NCBI RefSeq assembly: GCF_000471905.2
Contig: NW_006500342.1
Coordinates: forward strand, 127,139-191,138
Length of the DNA: 64,000 bases
Reading direction: 5' to 3'
Source: Amborella trichopoda
Lineage: Eukaryota; Streptophyta; Magnoliopsida; Amborellales; Amborellaceae
This document shows, piece after piece, positions 10,508 to 21,149 of this stretch (position 1 is the first letter of the stretch; every line of letters begins with the position of its first letter). Both the position numbers and the translations under genes were made by a program. The notes beneath the pieces were generated by a model. That model saw only the letters and a program-made list of their open reading frames with translations, was not told where the DNA came from and made no database searches.

Positions 10508-12364
10508 GAATTGGGCCCAAACTTGTGTGGATGCCCAAAAATTATCTCAATTGATGATAATTACAATTTAATTGAATTAAAATAAATTATAAACGTAGGT
10601 GCAAAATGACTGCTTTGCCCTTACCTAACAATTCATGGAAATCCAAAACAGTCCCTACTGTAGCCCTAGAATGTGTGTGATCTTCCATGGATAATCCAGG
10701 GTTGCTCTGGTGCCCGTTTGTCTGAAAGATGATTGTTTTCTTGTAGGGCTCTGCATGACGATTGATTTGATACCAACTTCGAGCCATGGATCGTGTTTTT
10801 AAGCCACGATCATCCAACTTGAAATTTGCATGAAAACTTCAGATTGATAGTGTGCTTGTTTTGTTGATGTCTTTCTGTGAATTCTTCATTGGATCACACA
10901 AACCATGCTGCCACGATCGCGTGGCAACAAACGTAGCTCGATTTCGTGCCCAAGCCAACATTTCACAACTTTGGAGTTTTTTCCAGAATTTGAAATTCTG
11001 ACGTCAAAATTTGCAATCATTTTATTGGCTTCGTGTGCAAAATTAGACCGTTCATCGTGTGCGAAGCAGACTAGAGATAGCCCTAGACCTTACGCATATT
11101 ATAGAACTGGTCTCGCGTCAATCCGTTGCGTGAGCGCTGTGATTTGACTGCTCGAGCGAGGCATGTCGCTGGTGATTTTTCTGCAACTTTCTTCATGGAT
11201 TGATAACTTCTCTCCAGATTTTCTCCTTGTTCGGGCATCATCAGGGGGCGTTCCACATATCAAAACGCTTGTCCTGATGAGACGAACACTCTCACAAAAT
11301 TTGAGCATGATTCGACTCGAAACGAGTGAGATATGGCCCCGAAAGTCACTGCTCGAGACTGTAAAACTAACCACCTTAATCATGATTGGTGCAGGGAGAG
11401 CGCACGGGAATAGTGTACGGCCTACCCCTTTTTGGTCTTTTACCCATAACTTTATCCTAGAGTGCCCAATTAAGCCGAAACTTGACCCATAAGGGTTTTC
11501 GATCGTGCTTGATCCAATGGAAGTGGTCTGATAGTAATTTGATGTACTGAAAATAGAGCTCTAGTTACAGGGTCCATTTCAAGGTGCTAGAGACTGATTT
11601 TTTCGAAATTGTTTCTTTGTTTGCATTGCCTTAGACATGTCGGATTGCAACGAAACATGACAGGTTGCCTTTTGAAGTGCTTAAGAACATTATGACTTGT
11701 TTTGAGACAATTATGAGATTATCAAGAATTCCACTATAATTCAGGCTTATTGACTGGCTTCTCTTTTTATTTCGCATCGGGGACTAAGGTGCTAAATAAT
11801 GTGTTCAAATAATGGTCCTTTAGCGTGGGACTGGACTTGCTACCTTGATGATTCTTCTGACTTTCGGGTCCTTTCGTGAACAGACTCAAACAGTCAGATT
11901 CTTCTTGAAGCTCGTATTTTAGGGTCCTGATATCAAGGGATCTTGACACCAATGATTTTTCATTGAAATGCGAGCTAAAGCCACCTAGGAGGCGTGTGCT
12001 GCATCAACTTGCTTATTAGTCCAAGCACCCTTTGTGGGTTTTCCCTTGAACTTGGGAAGTGGAGCTATAGGGATGATTTTCGCCAACCTCCTTTTATTCG
12101 GGGCTCTTTTAGTCACGACCTTTTGGCCACATCCACCCTTTTCTTCAATTTTTACTCACGGTTCCCTTTCGGGTTTTCACCGTGCCTGGGTTTTTATTTT
12201 TACAGAACTCTCTTACTCATGGTTTCACGACCATGCCCGTTTGTCATTTTTACTCATTGTGTTCCCTTGACCAGGTGTACACCATGCCCATTATTCATTA
12301 TTTTTTTATTTTGTGAAGGCGTTTTAGGGTCATGCCTTCAAGACCTAAGCGAAGCCTTTTAATG

Positions 12365-13065
12365 TCATGCGATCAGGATGTGCACTATAGTTTTAAGGTC
12401 ATACAGTTGGACCGTCGTGGAGATGGATGGCAGTTTCTGGAGGCCATGGAGTGAGTATGGTAGTGGTTTGACTCACTTTGAGGGATGACACGAGGCTGCT
12501 TGTGAAAGATGGATGGTGTTGGTATGGAAGGTGGATAGTGGTAACCCACTAGCTGACATGAGTATGGATGGCAGGATGGCTAGCTATTTTTTGAGTGTGG
12601 ATGAAACTCACTAGGGAATGTTGATGGTAATGAAGAAAGTTGGATTTAATGGGGGTTTGATGAAGATGGTTGGCGCACATGATCGGGTCAGTTAGGGAAG
12701 ATGTGCATGAGAATGCATGTAAAGGGCATGTGGGCATGTGTGGGGGCACATTTAAGGTCATGCCTCTAGGACTTGTGCAAAGCATTTAACGTCATGGGGC
12801 CAGAATGTGCACTATAGTTTACTGTCATATATCTTGGACCGTGGCTATGCAGTTTAAAGTCATGCAGCATGGACCATACAGTTTTAAGGTTGTACAACTA
12901 GACCTTCGTTACAGTTTAAGGTCATATAGTTCGGATTAGTATGCTAAGCCTTTTAACGTCATGCAGCTAGGACATGTACGATGGTTTAAGGTCGTGTAAC
13001 TAGACCTTTGCTATAGTTTAAGGACGTATTGTTTAGACCATGCAGTTTGGGGTTGTGCACCTAGA
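12365..13065 (+). repeat. 35-bp minisatellite, copy 2
   Basis: Repeated TTTAAGGTCATGCAGCTNGGACC words alternate with TATGCAGTTTAAAGTCATGCAGC. The array is interrupted at 12,420-12,740 by a non-repeat insert with 'atggatggcagtttctggaggccatggagtgagtatgg'-type sequence that has counterparts at 1,200-1,300 and 16,120-16,380. The repeat is present in the same relative place in all three copies. Confidence 0.8.
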
Positions 13066-13479
13066 CCATGATGTGGGTTGCCACGTAGGCATAGCTCCAT
13101 GGGGAATAGAACAATCCAACTCCCTAGGGATCAAATGATTAAGGCAATACACAAGTAGAGGGCTTAGATGGAGATTCTAAACGGAAGTGGACTTCACTAG
13201 GAATCCAGAGGACAAGTATGACTCCTTGGGGGTGAAAAATGAGACTCCATGGAGAAAAGGCTTATGGAAGGTAATCCGACTCTTTGAGGATAAGATAGCA
13301 AAGGAATAAGGACTTGGTAGGAAATAGACCCACTGAGGATTGAAGAGGTAATAATGACCCTAACTCCATTGGGGATAATGGGCTACAACGTGGGTGTGAC
13401 TCCTACTGGGGATAAGGGACAGTGGCGTGCTCTTGACACCATTGGGGATGATAGGTCATGACCTCGGTGCAATTGCACT

Positions 13480-13880
13480 AGGGATAGTAGTAGGCCACAC
13501 ACGGTAGTAACCAGGTGCTAGCACATGTGGGGAGTTGGCATGGGGAGTGCAACACACACGACAGTAACCAGCTGTTAACACATGCGGGGCATTAGCATGG
13601 GGAGCGAAACACACACGGCGGTTGACTTGAACGATAGTAGAATTGACATGCACGGCATAAGTACAGGCACAGGTAACATACTTGGTGCTAGCGTGCGCAG
13701 TGGCAACACACACAACGATAGATTTGAGAACACAATCAACGCTGGGCATAGCAGGTGCTAGCTTTTGAGAACACAGCCGGCGCTGAGCACATATTACACA
13801 GACGGCGTTGGTCACAAGTTACACAGACGGCACTGATCACAAGTTACATAGACGACGCTGGTCACAACATACACAGACGG
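13480..13880 (+). repeat. ACACAGACGGCGCTGGTCAC tandem array
   Basis: Units of about 28-60 bp contain 'cacacacggcg', 'acacagacggcgttggtcacaagtt' and 'acacagacggcactgatcacaagtt'. The matching array in copy 3 is at 17,500-17,790 with cores such as CACAGCCGGCGCTGG. The core resembles the CAGTCGGCGCTG motif of the U5 hairpins. Confidence 0.65.
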
Positions 13881-13997
13881 TAATGACCTGTGTTCGGGCC
13901 TAGGGCCTGAGCCTGACCCGGTCCTGGTCTCTGATGCATGAGGTTTCATGGGCGGTTATAAACTTCGTTTAAGCCTTGGGCTTGAGCCCGACCCAGT

Positions 13998-16900
13998 CTG
14001 GATGAAGATTTTGTCAACTTGGGTTTTTAGCCAGAAGTTACAGCAGCTTTGATACCTCCATGTGTGAAATCAAACCGTTCATCGTACATGAGGTTCAGCC
14101 CAGAGATAGCCTCGAACCTTACACACATAATGCAATTAGCCTCGAACCTTACACACATAATGCAATTGATTTCGTGTCGATCAGATATGTGAGCGTCGTG
14201 ATTTGGTCGCTCGAGCAAGGCGTGCTGCTGCTGAATTTCTGCAATTATCTTCACAAATCATCAACTTCTCTCTAGTTTTCTCTCTGCTCAGGTGTCCTTT
14301 CGGGTCATGCCACATATCAAAACACTCGTCTTGATGAGACGAACACTCTTACCAAATTTAAGAGCGATTCGACTTAGATCGAGTGAACTACACGGCTTTA
14401 AAGTTGCTTCTCGGGACTGTGTGTATATGGGCATTCCAGGCCCAGTTCTCGCTTCTTCAGGACCCATAACTTTGTCTTGGAATGTGTATCATACACTCAT
14501 AACTTTATCCTGGAACGCCCGTCTAAGATGAAACTTGACTCATAGGGGTTCTCGACCATGTTAGATCTAATGGTGGTAGTCTCACTACTGTTTGACTCAC
14601 CGAGGATATAGTTCTAGTTATGGGGTTTGTTTCAGGGTGCTAGAGGCTGATTGTTTCTTTTGTCTGTGCTACCGTTGACATGTCGGATTGAGACAAAACT
14701 TGGCAGGTCACTTTTTGGAGTGCTTAGGAAGATTTTGACCCGTTATCAGGCAATTATGAGACTGTTGAGAATTTCACTATATGTTAAGACTTTATTGACT
14801 GACTTCCTCTTTATTCTGTATCAAGGACCAAGGTGTTGAAAAATGTCTTCAAACAACTTGCCTCGCCAAATGTTTGTGCTTCTAGAGAAGCAAGAAGGAC
14901 AACATTCGAAAAATTTCCTTCGGCTTTATTACTTTTTTCTTCCTAGCCACAAGACCATGTGAACAGCAAGGAAATTCACACAACGCTGCAACTCAGATAC
15001 TTAGACGTTTGGATGCAATGTACAGGTCCATCCATGGAGACTTAAGGGAGAGAAGAGACTTTTTGTTGGATCCTGTCGATGTCACCCTCAAGGGACTAAT
15101 TGTCATTCTGATAGCTAAAGATTTTCTACGGACCTCATTGGTAAGGATCAGGCCCATTTGACAGTTGAGTGCTGTGTTGAAGGGCATTTTTTCCTATTTA
15201 ATCTGGGTTTTTGTATCCTCTGGTGTCGGTCCACGTTTCAAGGAATTTACTTTGCTTATTTTGGATGGTCTGTTGAAATTGTGCACCAGATGTTCCTTGT
15301 CGAGCAGGGTACCTCATTTTATCGAGGTTACCGACTTGGGGTATAACCCCTACCCACTGCTTTGACAATCAAGATACCTCTCTTCTTTGTCTGAGACGAC
15401 CCCTAAGGATTCAATCCTAATTGCTGCATCACAGGACCAAAGTCATGGCTGACTTATCCTTCCTTAAGAACCTTTTAGCATTTTGAAGTTTGTTAGCGAC
15501 CCTGTGGGAATAATGCTCTTCTTTATAAGACTTGTATTGCCTTTTTAGTGAGTTTTCTATCATTTGAGTCCTTTTTGTGAATGGACTCAGGTTATCGGAA
15601 TCCTTTCCTTGAAGCTCGTATTTTTAGAGTACTAGTATTGTGACAGCAGGGATCTTTTCTATTTTGAGTGGGGGGCTGAAGCTGCCTATTGAGGCGAGTG
15701 CTGCATCAACCTGTCTATTTGTCCAAGCACCCTTTGTGGGTTTTCACTTGAACATGGGAAGCGGCGTCGTAGAGATGGTTTTCACCAACTTCCTTTTATT
15801 TGGGGTCTTTTTACCCATGACCTTTCGGCCATGTCCACCCTTATTTTTTCATTTTTACTCACGGTGCCCTTTCGAGGTTTTCACCATGCCCGGGTTTTTA
15901 TTTACGGAACTCTCTTACTCATGATTTCATGACCATGCTTGTCCATCATTTTTACTCATGGCGTTCTCTTGTCAGGTATACACCATGCTTGTTATTTTTT
16001 TTTTATGTATATTTTTTGTGAAGGTGTGTTTAAGGTCATGCCTTTGGGACTTGTGTAGAGCCTTTTAACGTCATGCGGCCAGGACATGCACTATAGTTTA
16101 AGGTCATACAGCTGGACCATGATGAAGATGGATGGCAGTTTGTAGAGGCCACAGAGTATGTGGTGATTTTAGCTCACTTTGGGAAGATGGTGCGAGGCTA
16201 CCCATGAAAGATGGATGATGCATGTGTGAAAGGTGAAAACTGGTGACCCACTAGCTTACGGCGAGTACGGAAGGTGGGATGGTTCGTCGTTATGTGAGGA
16301 TGGGTGATACTCACTGGGGAATGATGGATGGTAGTGAAGGGGTAAATTGGGGAGGTAATGAAGGTGGCACACGCACGAACAGGTCGATTGGGGGCAAGTC
16401 TCATGGACCTGTGCAAAGCAGTTTAACGTCATGCAGTCAGGACATGCACTATGGTTTAAGGTCATAAAGCTTGGACCGTAGTTACACACTTTAGAGTCTT
16501 GCAACTAGGATCATGTAGTTTAAGGTCATGCAACTAGACCTCCGCTACATTTTAAGTTCATATGGTTTGGACCATGGTGCTAAGCCTTTTAATATCATGC
16601 AGCTAGGATGTAGACTATGGTTTAAGGTCATATAGATTGGATCGTGGCTATGCAGTTTAAAGTCATGCAGCTAGGATCAAGCAGTTTAAGGTCGTGCAAC
16701 TTGACCTCCGCTACAAGTTAAAGGTCATATAGTTTGGACCGTGGTGCTAAGCCTTTTAATGTCATGTAGCTAGGATGTGCACTATAGTTTAATGTCATAT
16801 AGCTTGGACTGTGGTTACGCAGTTTAGATTCATGCCACTAGGACCACACAGTTTAAGGTCGTGCATCAAACCTCTGCTACAGTTTTTAAGTCATATAGTT

Positions 16901-17930
16901 TGGACCATGGAGTTTAAGGTCGTGCATCTAGATCAAGGTTGTGCAGTTTAAAGTCATGCAACTAGGAACATGGCTGTGTAGTTTTAAGATCATGCAGCTT
17001 AGACCATGGTTGTGCTGTTTAAGGTCATGCAGCTCAGACCATGGCTGTGTAGTTTAAGGTCATGCAACTCTGACCATGGCTATGCAGTTTAAGGTCATGC
17101 AGCTCAGACCATCATGTGGGTTACCATGTAGGTGAACCTCCATAAGGAATAGATCTTTGGATAGTAATTTGACTCCTTGAGGGTAAAATGATAGCAGGGG
17201 TTTCATGATAGGAAGCAGACTTTACTGGATATTAAGGGACAAGTATGACTTCCCTAGTGGTGAAAGATGGAACTCCATGGGGAATAGGCTCATGAAAGGT
17301 AACCCAACTCTTGAGGGTATGATAGCTTGATGTGAGACGGACCTACAGGGGATTAAAGGGGAAGCACGACCCTAACTCCACTGGGGATCAATGGGCTGCA
17401 GTACAGGTGTATTTCCTACTGGGGATGAGGGGAGTGGCTTGCTCTTAACTCCATTGGGGATGGTGGCAATGGTGTGCTCATAACTCTACTGGGGATAGTG
17501 GTGAGACATGCACAGTGGTGACCAAGGTCTAGCATGCACGACGCTAGAACATGTGTGGCGCTAGCGTGAAAAGTGTAGCACACATGACAATAAACTTGGG
17601 AAAACAGGCAGCACTGGTCATAGAAGAACACAGCCAGCGCTGGGTCATTGAGAACACAATCGACGCTAGATCATTGAAAACACAGTCAGCGTTGGGTCTT
17701 TAAGAATACAGGCGGCGTCAGTATTTGAGAACACAGCCGGCGCTGGTTCTTTAAGAACCCAATCGGCATTGGTATTTAAGAACACAACCAACTTTGGGCA
17801 CGGGCTAGCATTCGGGCCCCTAGCCCAAGCTCGACTCGATCTTGGTCTTGAGTTTTCATGTTCGATAGTAAACTTTTGTTCGGGCCTAGGGTCTAAGTCT
17901 GACCCGATCCAGCCCACCGTCGTTCAGCCT
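13998..17930 (-). mobile_element. Giant LTR-like repeat, copy 3 (partial)
   Basis: This is a direct repeat of copy 2: 14,050-14,700 matches 10,980-11,620, 15,700-16,020 matches 12,020-12,320, 16,025-17,115 matches the minisatellite, and 17,120-17,930 matches 13,080-13,960. It is joined directly to copy 2 near 13,995 ('ctggatgaagattttgtc'). It starts inside U3, so it has no TATA box, polyA signal or U5 array. It keeps a segment (14,830-15,500) missing from copy 2 but present, inverted, in copy 1 (1,900-2,750). Confidence 0.6.
16025..17115 (+). repeat. 35-bp minisatellite, copy 3
   Basis: This is the clearest version of the array. From about 16,900 to 17,115 successive units read TTTAAGGTCATGCAGCT-AGACCATGG followed by CTGTGTAG or CTATGCAG, with 35-bp spacing and few substitutions. 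Farther left the units are older and mixed in spacing. Confidence 0.85.
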
Positions 17931-19750
17931 TCAGGGACATGACTGGCATTCCTGGATTTGTGGGGGACACTTCAGGGAAAGTTTGCTTATATAAGGGGGT
18001 AAATCTCCACTCTTACTGTTTCATCAAAGGGTAAAAACAACTAATTCCTTTTTTAGCAGTGAGGGTGAGAGAGTTCTCGGTGAGAACTCCAGCAGTAAGA
18101 TTTTGCAGGCAGTCTTCAATAATTTTTCGGCAAGAAGATTCCAACGGAGAGGGTAGAACACCGACAAGGGAACGCAAGGACCTTCACGAGGATTACTATT
18201 ACCGGAGTTAGGAAGCAAGGAATTTTTTCGGAGTTTGCTGGAATTCTGGCAGTGGTATTTGGGGTACCAAGGAAGGCGAGAAAGGGTGGAATTTGAAACA
18301 GGGGGCTACTTGAGAGCTTTTGCTGGTGTTTCGGTGATTTTAGAGCGAGTGAAAGTGGTTTTTGATATCGGGAAGGAGAGGGAGAAGTGGTAGCTAAGGG
18401 ATTTCCAAGGTTTTCCATTGGATTTTTTTTTTGGTTGTTTTCTGGTGAAACCCAAGAAGGGGAAAGGTTTCCCAGTGATTTTTTTGGTGGGAAAAGGGAA
18501 GTTTCAGGAGAGAACGTGAAAGGCCGTGAGGAGGTGAACGGTTACTTAGAGACGAAGGGTCGCGAAAGGTGAGACGTCAACGGATATGAACGGTCATTGG
18601 GAGGAAAACGAGGGGCCTCAAGAAGGTGTGCAATCAATGGGGAGACAAAGGGGCTTAGGCCGAAAAATGAGGGGTCTCTGGAACTGAGGAAGCACGGGGA
18701 AAATGAAGAGTCACCGGGAGGTGAACAGTCGTAGTGGTGAGGGGATTTAAAATTCAGATGGTGTTGACGCAGTTAGCACTAGTTCTTAGGAACATAGCTG
18801 GCGTTATCGTAGGATACGCAGTCAGCACTAGTCCTCAGGAACAATGCTGACGCTATTCTCACGTGACATTAATCAGTGCCTTTGGTCACACGTGGCCATC
18901 AAAATGATGCATTGGGCTTTAGTCATGCACGATTATTGTTTGCTTGATCCTATGATGAACGATGATGAGTTGTGTTCTGTTGTGATCGTGCATGGCGATG
19001 AGTGAAGGGCGATAACCCATGATAAGGCCTGGCTTATGATGCTTGTTGTAAGCCAAGTCATCTAGCACAACAGTGAAATCCATGTTGTTTTAGGACAGGT
19101 TACAAACTTTGTAACCTTTTAGGACAGGCTTGAGAGTGTAACAGTGTAATAGGTTAAGACAGGCTTGAGAGTTGGTTAAGACAAAGTTAGGACAGGTTAC
19201 AAAGTTAGGACAAAGTTAGGAGAAATGGGGTTACCCAGGCTTGAGAGTGGGTTCCTAACTATTGAAATGCGGCTAGGCTGATATAGGTCCCCACATAAGT
19301 CTTGGCCTCCTATTATAGGATGTTCACCAGGTCCTACTATACGTGGAGTTTCTTTAAGGCAAAGGATTACGACGAGGCACACATAGTTAAAGTTATGCAA
19401 ATCCCAATAGCCTCGGCTCTTAATGATAGGTTACCCTCATGCCGTTAATGCGGATATTGGGGGTTTTCGAAAAGTTTGTTTTCTGGTTTTTCGGGATTCC
19501 CGGTCGGTGTGTGCTAGAGTGTGTAAAGAAGCACGCAAATGAAAATAAAGTCAAGTACATAAGCACACAGTAAAAAAGAAAACAAGTGAGCAGTCGGCGC
19601 TGATCGACCTTAGTGATGCGCACTTCAAGTCAAAACTCGCTTGAGGCGTAATATAGATAGGAGGGTGAGAAACCCGTAAGAATGTATGGTTTAAGCAGTG
19701 AAACCAAGCACAGTTCGTGGTAAGTTGAGCATGACACGGTTCAGGGAGAG
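17931..19750. other. No gene recognised; promoter-like TATA and CAGTCGGCGCTG words
   Basis: TATATAAG at 17,988-17,995 (plus) is followed by a long GA/T-rich stretch like an LTR or 5' leader. Cores of the type 'cgcagtcagcactagtcctcaggaac' repeat at 18,770-18,890, and CAGTCGGCGCTGATCG occurs at 19,591. 19,080-19,215 repeats short 'ggacaggttacaaag' and 'gacaggcttgagag' words. No frame shows a convincing protein. This may be the far end of the same element family or another LTR element. Confidence 0.35.
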
Positions 19751-19763
19751 AGCAAGCAACCCT

Positions 19764-19764
19764 N

Positions 19765-19812
<48 letters not shown>

Positions 19813-19904
19813 GTATTAGTATTATNNNNNNNNNNNNNNNNNNNNACGTACGTTAGGTAGTTAGTGAGACTAGACACGTACGAGGAGAGAGACGACACAC
19901 CTAC

Positions 19905-19955
<51 letters not shown>

Positions 19956-19960
19956 CATTT
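19764..19960. repeat. (TA)n microsatellites flanking a 20-N assembly gap
   Basis: One N lies at 19,764, a run of TA dinucleotides follows from about 19,770, and the gap of 20 Ns is at 19,826-19,845. A second (TA)n run occupies 19,910-19,951. 'caatatatat' precedes both runs, and ACGTA/ACGTACG words lie on either side of the gap. The true length of the missing piece is unknown. Confidence 0.9.
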
Positions 19961-20089
19961 GAATTTGATGAGAAACAATTAAACTAAGAATGATGAAAGT
20001 ATGGAAAATAGGAATTCAACCAAAATTAACTAACTAGAATGAAATCATCAAGTCAAGAATATAGCAAACCTATCTGAAGAAATTGTTTT

Positions 20090-20850
20090 TTTTGGTATTT
20101 TTAAAAATTTTATTTTAAGATGAAATTTTGTATTAATACAGATAAGAGTTTCTGGAAGAGACCTACAAAGTTTCAGAACAATATGAGACTTTTTAGTTTG
20201 GGCGACACAGGTAGTGTCGCCCTTGTAAGCTGGGCGACACCAGCTGTGTTGCCCAAAAAAAATATTTTTATTTACTTATTATATATTTTTTTATGATGGA
20301 TTTTGATGCAATAAAACTACTGTATACTTTCAGAAACAAGAAAAACAATTTTTTTTGATGAAATAAATTAAAATAACTGGAAAATAATGACTTTCATATT
20401 GGACAGACCTATATCTAGTACACTATGTTTTTGGTATTTTTAAAAAATTTATTTTGATCTAAAACTTTGTGATCAGAATCTAGATAGGTCCTAAAATAGA
20501 TTTAAAAATTTTCAGAAAAATAAAACATATCTTGGTTTGGGAGACATAGGGCGTGTCGCCCTTGTGAGCTGGGCGACACCCAGTGTGTCGCCCAAAAACC
20601 TTATTTTTTTTTTTTTTTTCATATTTTTTTCTTGTATATATTGATAAAATTATATTTCTGCAAACTTTTAGAAACCGAAAATAAAATATTTTTTGATTAA
20701 AATAAAGCGATAGGAGGGGACTGCAGATCTAACATAAAACTATTTCTTTTGTATTTTTAAATATTTTATTTGACCTGAAACTTTGGGAAAAGTCACAATA
20801 TGGTACCTATAACATTGGAAAGTTTCAAAATTTTATGATATTTTCAAATT
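20090..20850. repeat. Three ~300-340-bp degenerate tandem units with GGGCGACAC palindromes
   Basis: Each unit starts with 'tttggtatttttaaaaatttt'-like sequence (near 20,092, 20,430 and 20,735), then 'gaaactttg', then 'ttcaga'. The first two end in paired palindromes. In unit 1, GGGCGACAC (20,200) pairs with GTGTCGCCC (20,214) and GGGCGACAC (20,232) with GTGTTGCCC (20,246). In unit 2 the second pair is at 20,571-20,593 and the first is decayed. The third unit lacks them. A lone GTGTCGCCC lies near 21,680. Confidence 0.65.
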
Positions 20851-20874
20851 TTTCATGCTCGGATCATGTTTGAT

Positions 20875-20896
20875 TTTCCCCACGGTTGGCGCCAAA
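20875..20896 (-). other. Ty3/gypsy-type primer-binding site candidate
   Basis: The minus strand reads TTTGGCGCC-AACCGTGGGGAAA. TGGCGCC-(C/A)ACCGTGGGG is a sequence I know from the LTR/internal junction of many plant Ty3/gypsy elements. If correct, an LTR lies to the right (from about 20,900 to perhaps 21,500), and the degenerate units at 20,090-20,850 are in the leader of that element. No gag or pol could be read next to it. Confidence 0.4.
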
Positions 20897-21149
20897 CTGT
20901 TTACAGCGCAGAATCGAGAGATCTAACGATGTAGATCACCCTGATCTAACACTTCAAACTGATAAAAATGAAAAGGCATATATATTGTAGAGAAATTGGA
21001 AACAATGGAATTCAGATCTGCTCGAAAACGAGCAGACCTTCTCTCAGATCTGTGGCGGAGCCAGTATGATCTGAAGCATTTCAAAACAAGATTTTCAATA
21101 AAAAAAATCAAAATCAGATCAAAACAAATAAAATAAAAAAAATAAAGAA

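Larger units (their letters stand above)
7784..13990 (-). mobile_element. Giant LTR-like repeat, copy 2 (about 6.2 kb)
   Basis: This is the most complete copy, read on the minus strand. In sense order it has the GACGGCGCTGGT array (13,480-13,880), a 13,080-13,450 block, the 35-bp minisatellite, a unique U3 stretch, TATA (10,500), AATAAA (10,436) and the hairpin array (GA-rich on the plus strand, 8,390-10,350). It ends next to the PBS. It lacks a segment of about 650 bp that copy 3 has at 14,830-15,500. LTRs of 5-6 kb are known from Ogre elements. The TG end could not be placed. Confidence 0.6.

Noticed and set aside
18116..18418. 100-codon minus-strand ORF rich in Pro/Ser near a TATA box
   Set aside because: The TATA box is on the plus strand, the opposite frame is also open, and no motif is seen.
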